Below are positions 15,454-24,100 of a DNA stretch of 64,000 bases, in pieces (within the stretch, counting starts at the first letter, position 1; every line of letters starts with the position of its first letter). The stretch comes from Akkermansiaceae bacterium (GTDB lineage: Bacteria > Verrucomicrobiota > Verrucomicrobiia > Verrucomicrobiales > DEV007): positions 186,001-250,000 of the forward strand of contig JACKQC010000003.1 of NCBI GenBank assembly GCA_024233085.1. Direction: 5' to 3'. The notes beneath the pieces are model-generated. The model had not been told where the DNA came from, made no database searches, and saw nothing but the letters and a program-made list of their open reading frames with translations. The position numbers were made by a program, and so were the translations under genes.

Positions 15454-16083
15454 TCACGCCTTCGCCGGCGAGGCGGTCCATTCCGGATGCTGGTTGATGA
15501 CGCCGATCATTTCGTAGAGCACCTTCACCGGCGTCTGGTCGGCGTCGATGTCGGTGCGCAGCTCGTCGGGGTAGTGATCGAACAGCTCCTTGGTTTCCTC
15601 CTCGTAGGTGCGGATGCGGCTTTGGATCACCTCCTCGTTGGCGTCGTCGAGTCGGCCGGATTTCAGGGCGCGTTTGCGCAGGCGGGTGATGAGTTCGGCG
15701 CGATCGGGGCAGGAGAGATGGAAGAGCTGGAGCACCTCGACGTGCTTGTCCAGCAGCTCGGCCTGGCGGCGGTTTCGCGGAATGCCGTCGAGCACGAGGA
15801 TGTCGATGTCGGGCTTGAAATCGTGGGCGTCCACGCGGGCGTCGACCTGGGCGCGGAAGAAACGGACCGTGACCTCGTCGGGCACGAGCTGGCCGGCGCT
15901 GGAGTAGCGGACAAATTCCTGGCCAATCTCGGTGCGGGTGTCGAGGGAGCGAAAGGCGTCGCCCATCGAGAAGTGGTAAAAACGCGGGAGCTGGCCGAGC
16001 ACGGCGCCCTGGGTGCCCTTGCCGCTGCCGGGGGCGCCCATCAGGATGAAAGATTTGTAGCGTTCGGGACGTTTGCTGCTCAT
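15454..16083 (-). CDS. adk: adenylate kinase family nucleotide kinase (short form)
   Basis: This 209-residue protein has the P-loop 'GAPGSGKGTQ' near residue 17. An NMP-binding part ('FSMGDAFRSL') is followed by the core motif 'LVLDGIPRNRRQAELLD' (DGFPR in most Adk) and 'GRLDDANEEVIQSRIRTYEEETKEL', the usual GRxDDxxE segment. The zinc-type LID insertion is absent, so this is a short-LID form. It interconverts AMP, ATP and ADP, or possibly another NMP, given the divergent DGIPR motif. The ATG at 16083 starts a protein MSSKRPERY. It shares strand with fmt-pyrH-frr and lies 79 bp upstream of fmt. Confidence 0.88.
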   Translation of the reverse strand: MSSKRPERYKSFILMGAPGSGKGTQGAVLGQLPRFYHFSMGDAFRSLDTRTEIGQEFVRYSSAGQLVPDEVTVRFFRAQVDARVDAHDFKPDIDILVLDGIPRNRRQAELLDKHVEVLQLFHLSCPDRAELITRLRKRALKSGRLDDANEEVIQSRIRTYEEETKELFDHYPDELRTDIDADQTPVKVLYEMIGVINQHPEWTASPAKA

Positions 16084-16248
16084 CGGGGTGGGTGGGATTT
16101 TTCGAAGGGGTCGAGGGGGGGCGGGAGCCTTCCCGGCCGGAAAGTTCCCCCTATCCTGATCGCGGTTGAGAGCGGATTCGCAAGTCGCTTTCTCGCTTTT
16201 CGCCTCTATCTTAACGCCCCCGTTGACCGCCCTCATCCGTCCCTTCCC

Positions 16249-17766
16249 GTGAACTTTGGCTTCAGTCCCTTCCTCGCGCTTCGTTACCTGAAACCGAAGC
16301 GCAGCTTCGTCTCCGTCATCACCGTCATCAGCGTCCTCGGCGTGGCGCTCGGGGTGATGATCCTGGTGGTGGTGATCGCGGTGTTCACCGGATTTGGCGA
16401 GCAGATCAAGAAAAGCATCCTCGGCTTCGAGCCGCACATCGTGATCGACGACGGCGGCATTCTCCAGGACTGGGTGCCGATGGCCGAGGCCGTCGCGGAA
16501 ATGCCCGGGGTGGTCTCGCTGACCCCGTACGTGAAGGGCCAGGTCGTCCTCGACTTCGCCGGGAGGCGCCTGGCGCCCATCATCCGCGCCATCGATCCGG
16601 ACTCGGGCGAGGTCGAGAGGCTGAGGGAAAAAATCCGCCAGGGCGATTTCGAACTCGATCTGGACACGGTCGTCATCGGAGACGAGCTGGCCGACGGCAT
16701 GGGCATCACGGTGGGCGACACCCTGACGCTCTACTCGCCGCGCGGGGTCGACCAGGTGCTCGAAATCATCGACAAACTCGACCAGGCGAAGACCGACGCC
16801 GAGCGTGATCAACACATCGCCGAGATCAAGGAGGTGACCCTGCCGCAGGAACTGCGCGTGACAGGCATCTTCGATTCGGGAAACTTCGAGTTCGACGGCA
16901 ATTTCATCTTCGTCCACCTCGAGACGGGCCAGACGCTCTACAACCTCGGCTCGGGCGTTCACGGACTCGCGCTGACGACGACCGACGCGATGAAGGCCGG
17001 ATCGATCCGCGACGAGATTCTCCTGAGCCTGGGCGGCGAGCGGGCGGTGGCGCATCTCACGGCCGGAGAAGTCCTGAGAGAGGCCGGGCCGCTGGGGATG
17101 GCGGCGCTGTTGCTCGTGGTTTTTCTCGCCGGTCCCTGGCGCCGGCGCGGCTGGGCCATCGCGGGCGCTGTCTTGACGGGGATCGCGCTGCTGGGGCTCG
17201 CCTATGAGCTGTGGCGCTTCGTCTCCGGCGTGGGCTCGCACGATGGCGTGGTCGGCGCGCAGGTGAGGGCGATGACGTGGATGGATCTGCACCGCCAGAT
17301 TTTCGAGGCGGTCGCGACGGAACGTCAGGCGATGTATTTCGTGCTGTTTTTCCTGATGATCGTGTCCGGATTCTGCATCACGAACACGATGATCACGGTC
17401 GTTTTTCAGAAGCGGTCGGAGATCGGTCTGCTCAAGGCCGTCGGCGGCACCGAGCGGCAGATCTCGAACGTCTTTCTCTTTCAGGGCTTCATCATCGGGG
17501 TCTTCGGCGTGCTCGCCGGGCTGGCGCTCGCCGGGCTGGTGATCGCCTATCGGCAGCCGATCATCGCTTTCTTCGGGAAATGGTTCGGGATCGAGATTTT
17601 TTCGAACCAGGTTTACATGATCGACGGCGGACTGCCCGCCGTGGTGCAGGTCCGGGACATCCTGATCATTTCGTTTGGCTCCCTGCTGGCCTGCCTGATC
17701 GCCGCGACCCTGCCGGCGAATCTCGCCGCGCGTCTCGAGCCCGCCAAAGCCTTGCGCGGCGAGTGA
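16249..17766 (+). CDS. LolC/LolE-family ABC transporter permease with extra membrane insertion
   Basis: This 505-residue protein opens with the LolC/E signature 'ALRYLKPKRSFVSVITVISVLGVALGVMILVVVIAV' (TM1). A periplasmic domain follows, and then the C-terminal membrane block ('MYFVLFFLMIVSGFCITNTMITVVFQKRSEIGLLKAVGGT') and 'LPANLAARLEPAKALRGE'. These permeases extract lipoproteins from the inner membrane together with the LolD ATPase; no lolD is adjacent. Usual length is about 410 residues. The excess is mostly an insertion at about residues 283-340 carrying two apparent hydrophobic helices, just before 'WMDLHRQIFEAVATERQAM'. The GTG at 16249 gives an N-terminus that fits the family; the long upstream open frame is antisense to adk. 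Confidence 0.85.
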   Translation: MNFGFSPFLALRYLKPKRSFVSVITVISVLGVALGVMILVVVIAVFTGFGEQIKKSILGFEPHIVIDDGGILQDWVPMAEAVAEMPGVVSLTPYVKGQVVLDFAGRRLAPIIRAIDPDSGEVERLREKIRQGDFELDLDTVVIGDELADGMGITVGDTLTLYSPRGVDQVLEIIDKLDQAKTDAERDQHIAEIKEVTLPQELRVTGIFDSGNFEFDGNFIFVHLETGQTLYNLGSGVHGLALTTTDAMKAGSIRDEILLSLGGERAVAHLTAGEVLREAGPLGMAALLLVVFLAGPWRRRGWAIAGAVLTGIALLGLAYELWRFVSGVGSHDGVVGAQVRAMTWMDLHRQIFEAVATERQAMYFVLFFLMIVSGFCITNTMITVVFQKRSEIGLLKAVGGTERQISNVFLFQGFIIGVFGVLAGLALAGLVIAYRQPIIAFFGKWFGIEIFSNQVYMIDGGLPAVVQVRDILIISFGSLLACLIAATLPANLAARLEPAKALRGE

Positions 17767-17826
17767 TTTCCGACGAAGGTTGGCCGCCTTTCGCGGCGAG
17801 GCGCCTCGCTTCCTCATTTTTCGTTC

Positions 17827-18732
17827 ATGCATTTCTTTATCGCCATCCAGGGCAAAAAGGAGGGGCCTCTCGCCGAATACCGCGTGCTCGATTACCTGCG
17901 CGAGGGCCGCATCGACGGCGACACCCTCGCCTGGCGGCAGGATCTGCCCGGCTGGCTGCCGCTGAGAGATTTGCCGCAGTTCGCCGACTCCGTTGAACGG
18001 CTGGAAAACCCGCCGCCGCCACCGGCCGACGAAGCCGACAACCTCGGCGCCTGGCCCGAAACCGGCGCGACCCCTCCCGCGAGGGAATCCGAACCGACCG
18101 CGCCCGGTCCCGGCCTTTCCGACACCTCCCCGCCCCCGATCCCCGCCGCCGGAGACGAGACGCCCTTCCCCGTCGGAGTGCGGGCGCGGCCGCTGATCCG
18201 TTTCTGGGCGCGGAATTTCGACTACATGATCGTGACCGTGACGGCGCTCTGGTTTTTCGAGATGCCGAAGATCCCGCCGAATCCCGTGCCGGGAAAACTT
18301 TTCCCGATGCCCCAGGATTACCTCAGCGCCGAGGAGCTGGCGCTGATCGACAACTACCAGCGCGTCGTGCCCCTCCTGATTCTGGCCTGGACCGTGCTGG
18401 AGGGCCTGCTGCTGCATCTCTGGGGCACCACCCCGGGCAAAGTCCTGCTCGGCATCCGCGTCCGCGGCGCCTCGGGCGCGACCCCGCCGCTGCGGTCGGC
18501 CGTGCTGCGCTCGTTTTTCGTCTGGACCGTCGGCTTCGGCATGGGAATTCCCATCCTGTGCCCGGTCGCGATGACGCTGAGCTTTTTCGTTCTGGCCGGG
18601 ACCGGGACCACCCTGTGGGATCGCAAGCTCGAGCTGCGCGTCTCCCACGCGCCGCTCGGGGCCGCACGGTTTCTGTTGGCAGTGGCGGCATTTTTCCTGT
18701 TAATGGCGCTGACCATCCTGAAATTCCAATGA
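17827..18732 (+). CDS. GYF_2-like domain fused to RDD-family membrane protein
   Basis: This 301-residue protein starts with a GYF_2-like module (residues 1-55, 'FFIAIQGKKEGPLAEYRVLDYLREGRIDGDTLAWRQDLPGWLPL'). A proline-rich linker (about 60-110) follows, then an RDD domain: the opening 'RFWARNFDYMI' corresponds to the Arg-Asp-Asp region, 'LWGTTPGKVLLGIRVR' is a hallmark, and several hydrophobic segments follow to the end. RDD proteins are putative ion or small-molecule transporters. The gene overlaps the GH57 gene start by 4 nt (ATGA), suggesting translational coupling. It is the third GYF_2 protein of the window. Confidence 0.82.
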   Translation: MHFFIAIQGKKEGPLAEYRVLDYLREGRIDGDTLAWRQDLPGWLPLRDLPQFADSVERLENPPPPPADEADNLGAWPETGATPPARESEPTAPGPGLSDTSPPPIPAAGDETPFPVGVRARPLIRFWARNFDYMIVTVTALWFFEMPKIPPNPVPGKLFPMPQDYLSAEELALIDNYQRVVPLLILAWTVLEGLLLHLWGTTPGKVLLGIRVRGASGATPPLRSAVLRSFFVWTVGFGMGIPILCPVAMTLSFFVLAGTGTTLWDRKLELRVSHAPLGAARFLLAVAAFFLLMALTILKFQ

Positions 18733-20351
18733 AACGCCACTGCGCCCTCGTCCTGCACGCCCATGTGCCCTGGGTCCGGCACGGGGAAACCCCGCGCTGC
18801 CTGGAGGAGGACTGGCTGTTCGAGGCGGTTCTGGAGACCTACCTGCCGCTGCTGGAGGTCCTCCACCGCCTGCGCGACGACGGCGTGCCGTGGAAGCTGA
18901 CCCTGAACCTCTCCCCGACCCTGCTCGGCATGCTGAACGACGGCCTCATGCGCGAGCGGGCCGCGGCCTACATCGAGCGCACCCGGCGCCTCGCGGTGTC
19001 CGAGGCCGAGCGATCCCAGGATGACGGCTATACCCGGCTCGTCCGGTGGTACGCCGACCGCCTCGACCGCCTGCGCGACCTCTACGACAACCGTTGGAAG
19101 CGCGACCTGGTCGCCGCCTTCGCCAGCCTCCGCGAGTCGGGACATCTCGAAATCGTCACCTGCGGCGCCACCCACGGCCTGCTGCCCCTGCTGCTGAAGG
19201 TGCCCGAGGCCGCCCGCGCCCAGATCGAGGCCGGTGTCTCCGAGTATCGCGAGTGCTTCGGCGCCCATCCCGGCGGCTTCTGGCTGCCGGAGTGCGCCTA
19301 CGCCCCCGCCCTGACGCCCTTTCTCGGAAACGCCGGCATCCGCTGGACCCTCGTCGAGGAGCACGGCATCACCAGCGCCAGCCTCGCCGCCGCCGGCGCG
19401 GGGGCCTTTCATCCCGCCGGAACCGACGGCGGCAAAGGCATCGCCGTTTTCGCCCGCGACACCGAAAGCAGCCGCCAGGTCTGGAGCGCCGAGTCCGGCT
19501 ACCCCGGCGATCCGCGCTACCGCGAATTCTTCCGCGACGTCGGGCTCGACGCCCCCATGGAGGCCCTCGCCGAATACCTCGAAGGCAGCCAGATCCGGCG
19601 GTTTACCGGGCTGAAATGCCACCGCGTCACCGGGTCCGGCGAGGACAAGCTCTTTTACGATCCCGCCCTGGCCGCCCGCGCCGCCGCCGAGCACGCCGTC
19701 CACTTTGTCGAAAGCCGCGCCGCCCAGCTCGCCGCGCTCGAAAACCGCGACATCGAGCACCCCATCGTCGTCAGCGCCTTCGACGCCGAGTTGTTCGGCC
19801 ACTGGTGGTTCGAGGGACCCGAGTTTCTCGATCAGCTCTTCCGCGCCGCCGCCGGACGGGAGGATTTCGAGTTCACCACCCCCGGCGCCTACCTCGAGAG
19901 CACCGGCGGCGCCACCGTCGAGCCCGTCGAGCCCGTTTCGTCCTCCTGGGGCGAGGGCGGTTACTTCGAGACCTGGCTCAGCGAGGAAAACGCCTGGATC
20001 TACCCCCACCTCCACCGCCGCGCCGAGCAGCTCATCCGCGCCGTCAATGTCCTGCGGGAAAACCTCGACGCCCTGCCCGAAGACCTCGCCGAGCACCGCC
20101 GCCGCGCCATCGCCCAGATGACCCGCGAACTCATGCTCGCCCAGGCCAGCGACTGGGCCTTCCTCATGCGCAACGGCGCCGCCCGCCCCTACGCCACCAA
20201 GCGAACCGAGGACCACCTCGAACGCTTCGACGATCTCTGGTCCGTCTTCGCTTCCAACCCCGCCGCCGCCGGCGAAAAACTCGCCGACTTCGAATCCCGG
20301 AATCCCGTCTTTCCCAATCTCTCCTGGGAACTCTACGCCCCGATGGGTTGA
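18729..20351 (+). CDS. GH57 1,4-alpha-glucan branching enzyme
   Basis: This 540-residue cytoplasmic protein starts 'CALVLHAHVPWVRHGE', typical of GH57 branching enzymes. The predicted catalytic nucleophile is Glu188 in 'GGFWLPECAYAP' and the acid/base is Asp352 in 'VVSAFDAELFGHWW'. Spacing and length match archaeal and bacterial GH57 branching enzymes (nucleophile near 183 and acid/base near 354 in TK1436). It introduces alpha-1,6 branches in glycogen. The C-terminal helical region ('ENLDALPEDLAEHRRRAIAQMTRELMLAQASDWAFLM') carries the conserved tail of the family. It is translationally coupled to the upstream RDD gene. Confidence 0.93.
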   Translation: MKRHCALVLHAHVPWVRHGETPRCLEEDWLFEAVLETYLPLLEVLHRLRDDGVPWKLTLNLSPTLLGMLNDGLMRERAAAYIERTRRLAVSEAERSQDDGYTRLVRWYADRLDRLRDLYDNRWKRDLVAAFASLRESGHLEIVTCGATHGLLPLLLKVPEAARAQIEAGVSEYRECFGAHPGGFWLPECAYAPALTPFLGNAGIRWTLVEEHGITSASLAAAGAGAFHPAGTDGGKGIAVFARDTESSRQVWSAESGYPGDPRYREFFRDVGLDAPMEALAEYLEGSQIRRFTGLKCHRVTGSGEDKLFYDPALAARAAAEHAVHFVESRAAQLAALENRDIEHPIVVSAFDAELFGHWWFEGPEFLDQLFRAAAGREDFEFTTPGAYLESTGGATVEPVEPVSSSWGEGGYFETWLSEENAWIYPHLHRRAEQLIRAVNVLRENLDALPEDLAEHRRRAIAQMTRELMLAQASDWAFLMRNGAARPYATKRTEDHLERFDDLWSVFASNPAAAGEKLADFESRNPVFPNLSWELYAPMG

Positions 20352-20386
20352 GCGGCCCGCCCGCACCCGACCCGCCCAACCGCGAC

Positions 20387-20935
20387 ATGGCCCGCGACAT
20401 CGTTTACTTCGACCTCGAAACCCAGAAATCCGCCAACGACGTCGGCGGCTGGGGAAACAAGGACCAGATGGGCATGTCCATCGGCGTCACCTACTCCACC
20501 GGGCAGGGCAAATACATCGTCTACGGCGAGGGCCAGGTCGAAAAGCTCATCGACCAGCTCCGGCGCGCCGACCTCGTCATCGGGTTCAATCACATCCACT
20601 TCGACTACGAGGTGCTCATGGGCTACACCATCCTCAATCTCAAGGAGCAGATCCCCAGCCTCGATCTCATGGTCGATCTCGAGGGACCGCTCGGCCATCG
20701 CCCGAAACTCGAGGCCGTCGCCTCCGCCTCGCTCGGCACCGGCAAAACCGCCGTCGGCACCGACGCCATCAAGTGGTGGCGCGAGGGCAAGATCATGCAA
20801 ATCGCCGAATACTGCGCCTACGACGTGAAAGTCACCAGGATGGTCCACGAATACGGCGCCCGAAACGGCTTTGTCAAATACGTCAACCGCTTCAACCAGG
20901 AACAGGACATCCCGGTGAACTGGACGCTGGATTGA
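20387..20935 (+). CDS. RNase H-fold exonuclease-like protein
   Basis: This 182-residue protein has DEDD-type exonuclease motifs: ExoI 'IVYFDLETQ' (Asp and Glu), ExoII 'LVIGFNHIHFDYEVL', and ExoIII 'EYCAYDVKVTRMV'. This arrangement is that of the YprB/RNase_H_2 (PF13482) group. A two-metal 3'-5' exonuclease or structural role on nucleic acid is expected, with unknown substrate. It begins 35 bp after the GH57 stop codon and is likely co-transcribed. A REPIN-like element lies 20 bp after the stop. Confidence 0.82.
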   Translation: MARDIVYFDLETQKSANDVGGWGNKDQMGMSIGVTYSTGQGKYIVYGEGQVEKLIDQLRRADLVIGFNHIHFDYEVLMGYTILNLKEQIPSLDLMVDLEGPLGHRPKLEAVASASLGTGKTAVGTDAIKWWREGKIMQIAEYCAYDVKVTRMVHEYGARNGFVKYVNRFNQEQDIPVNWTLD

Positions 20936-20955
20936 ACGGACAGGGTCGAGTCCGC

Positions 20956-20998
20956 GACCCAACAGGGTTGGGTCGGTGAGTCAACCCTGTTTGTTGGG
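20956..20998. repeat. REPIN-like element, copy c
   Basis: The left arm is the exact consensus GACCCAACAGGGTTGGGTC. The right arm, AACCCTGTTTGTTGGG, has a 3-nt insertion. It lies between the convergent exonuclease and 52-residue genes, and supplies the stop codon of the latter. Confidence 0.85.
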
Positions 20999-21139
20999 AA
21001 GCGCCGCCGCCTTTCGGATCGCCAGGGCGCGGTCGCGCAGCTTCGCGAGCAACACGGTCTTTTCTTCGAAGGAAAGCGCCGCCAGCCGAGCACGATGGGC
21101 GCGTTTCCCCTCCAGGAGGCATTTCAATTCTTCATTCAT
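20981..21139 (-). CDS. small hypothetical protein ending inside a repeat
   Basis: A 52-residue frame from the ATG at 21139 reads MNEELKCLLEGKRAHRARLAAL, then SFEEKTVLLAKLRDRALAIRKA and finally AALPNKQG. The core 'FEEKTVLLAKLRDRALAI' resembles small helical proteins of unknown function found beside various genes, some in toxin-antitoxin-like pairs, but I cannot name a family. The last five codons and the TGA stop are encoded by the right arm of REPIN copy c, so the original gene may have been longer. It lies 21 bp downstream of uvrA on the same strand. Confidence 0.5.
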   Translation of the reverse strand: MNEELKCLLEGKRAHRARLAALSFEEKTVLLAKLRDRALAIRKAAALPNKQG

Positions 21140-21160
21140 GGGAATCTTAGCTCGCCGCTT

Positions 21161-24100
21161 TCACCGATTCGACCCCAGGATCCCGCGCAAAAACGGCGCC
21201 GTTCGGCTTTCCTTCTCCTTCGCGACTTCCTCGGGCGGGCCGGCGGCGACGAGGTTCCCTCCGGCGGCGCCGGCCTCGGGACCGACGTCGAGGAGGTAAT
21301 CGGCCTCGGCGAGAATGTCGAGATTGTGCTCGATCACCACGACGGTGTGACCGTCGTCCACGAGGCGGTGCAGCACGTCGAGCAGGCGCCTCACGTCGGC
21401 CATGTGCAGGCCGATGCTGGGCTCCTCGATGAGATAGAGATTCGACTTCGGGGCGCGGTTCTGACGGAGCCTCGCGTGCTGGGCGCGGCCGATGCCGCGG
21501 GTCAGCTCGGTGACCAGCTTGATGCGCTGCGCCTCGCCTCCGCTCAGGGTCGGGCTTGGCTGGCCGAGCGACAGGTAGCCGAGGCCGGTCTCGCGAAGCA
21601 GGTTCAGGGTGCGGTGAATCTTCGGATGCCCGGCGAAGAAGTCGGCCGCGTCATCGATGCTCATCTCCATGACGTCGGCGATGGTCTTCCCATGGTATTC
21701 GACCTCTAGGGTCGGCGCGTTGTAGCGGCGTCCCCCGCACTCGTCGCAGGGCACGTAGCTGGCGGGGAGGAAGTTCATCTCCAGTTTGATCCGGCCGTTG
21801 CCCTTGCAGGCCTCGCAGCGGCCACCCTCGGTGTTGAAGGAGAACCGCGACGCCGTGTAGCCGCGGGCCCGGGCCTCGGGCAATTGCGCGAAGAGATTCC
21901 GGATCTCGTCGAAGACCTTCACGTAGGTCGCGGGCGTCGAGCGGGAGGTCTTGCCGATCGGCGACTGGTCGACCTCGTAGACGGCCTCGATACGCTCGGC
22001 GCCCGTGATCGTTTTCCAGACAGGATTGGCAGGATTTTTTTGGACGGGATTAACAGGATTTTTCTTTTTGGATTTTTTCAGGTGGGACTCGACGGCGGGG
22101 CGGAGGACGCCGCGCATGAAGCTCGATTTGCCGGACCCGGAAATGCCGCTGATCCCGATGAGGCGGCCGATGGGCAGCGAAACGGTGAGGTTCCTGAGGT
22201 TGTTCGCCCGGGCGCCCGTGACTTTCAGCCACTCCTCCTTGGCGCTCTTCGCCGGGAGCGGGCGGCGCTCGCTTCGCATGGGATGGGGAATGGGATCGCC
22301 GAGCACCTGGAGGGTCGGGGAAGCGGCGTGTTTTTTCGCGCGCTGCTTCGCGGCGGCGGGCTTCTCGTCCTTCAATGGCCCTTCGAACACGATCTCTCCG
22401 CCGAAACGGCCCGCGCCGGGGCCGAGGTCGATGACATGGTCGGCCCGGCGGATGGTTTCCTCATCGTGCTCGACCACGAGCAGCGAATTCCCCTTGTCGC
22501 GAAGGGCGGTGAGGGTGTCGAGCAGGCGAACGTTGTCGCGCGGATGCAGGCCGATGGTGGGTTCGTCGAGGATGTAGAGCACGCCGCGCAGGTTCGATCC
22601 CAGTTGCGCGGCGAGTCGGATTCGCTGGCTCTCGCCACCGCTCAGGGTGGTGGCGGAACGGTCGAGCTGGAGATACCCGAGCCCGACCTGCTCCATGAAA
22701 CGAAGCCGCTGCACGATCTCCGGCAGGATGTCGCGCGCGATGAGAGCCTCGTCTCCGGTGAAGGAAAAGGCCTCCACGACCTCGCGCGCCTCGGCCACGG
22801 TGAGGGCGCCAATCTCGGCGATGCCTCGATTCCGGACGCGAACGTGCAGTGCCACCTCGTTGAGCCGGGCACCGTGGCAGACCGGACAGGGAATCGTCTC
22901 CACCTCGTCGTCCGGACGCGAGCGCCGCCGTTCCTCGCGCAACTCGGCGTCGAGCACGGATTCCGCGTGCTTTTCATCCTGGGCAAAGGAGGGCTTCTTC
23001 TCCACCGTGCCATAACCCCGGCAGCTCGGACACCAGCCGTGGGGAGAATTGTAGGAAAACAGGCGCGGATCGAGTTCCTCGAAGGCGCGTCCCGTCTCGG
23101 GATCGCACATCTCGGTGCTGACGACATGGAGCCGGTTGGCGGGATCGAGATAACGGGCGGTCTTCTTGCCAATCCTCAGGGCGGTCTCGACCATTTCTCG
23201 CAGGTCTTCCGGCTTCGTTTTCGGCGTCACCTCGCCGACGACCACATCGATGGTGTGCTCCTTGAAACGCTCCAGCTTCTGGAAGCCCTCCACCGCCTTG
23301 AACTGGCCGTCGACGAAGAGCGTGTCGAAGCCCTGGCGCCCCGCCCAGTCGGCCACCTCGGTGTGGAAACCCTTCCGCGCCTTCACCAGCGGCGCCAGCA
23401 GGCGGACGGGATGCTTCGCCTTGGCGGCCTTCGCGACCTCGCGCAGGCGGCTGACGATGGCGGTCACGCTCTGCTTCTGCACCGGCTTCCCGGTGTCGGG
23501 CGAATACTGCACGCCGACCTTGGCGTATAGCAGGCGAAGGAATTGCCAGACCTCCGTGACCGTGGCGACGGTCGATTTTCCGCCGCCGCGCGAGATGCGC
23601 TGCTCGATCGCCACCGCCGGTGGCAGGCCGGCGACGCGGTCGATGTCGGGCCGTTCCAGTTGCTCGACGAATTGCCGCGCGTAGGTGGACATGCTGTCGA
23701 GGAAACGGCGCTGCCCCTCGGCGAACAGGATGTCGAAGGCCAGCGTCGATTTTCCCGATCCGCTCAGCCCGGTGATGACGACGAATTGGTCGCGCGGGAT
23801 GTCGAGGTCGATGCCCTTCAAGTTGTGCTCTCTCGCTCCGCGGAGCGAGATGGAGTTTTCAGTTTTCAGTTTTCGGTTTTCGGATGGCAGAGCCTCGGCC
23901 ACTCGCAGCGCCGCCGTCGTGGGATCTGAAAACTGAAAACTGCCCACTGAAAACTTCTCGGCCAGGAACTGGCCAGTGTGCGATTCGCTTACTCTCGCCA
24001 CCTCCTCCGGCGTTCCCGTCGCCACGACCCGGCCACCGTGCTCGCCGGCTTCGGGACCGAGGTCGATCACGTGGTCGGCGCTCTTGATGACTTCGAGATT

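Noticed and set aside
15454..18648. 1000-codon antisense frame opposite the permease and RDD genes
   Set aside because: Only its last 209 codons (adk) are real; the rest is antisense to well-supported genes.
23855..23955. The repeated ttttcag units as a CRISPR array
   Set aside because: Units are 7-10 bp, irregular, coding in uvrA, and have no spacers.
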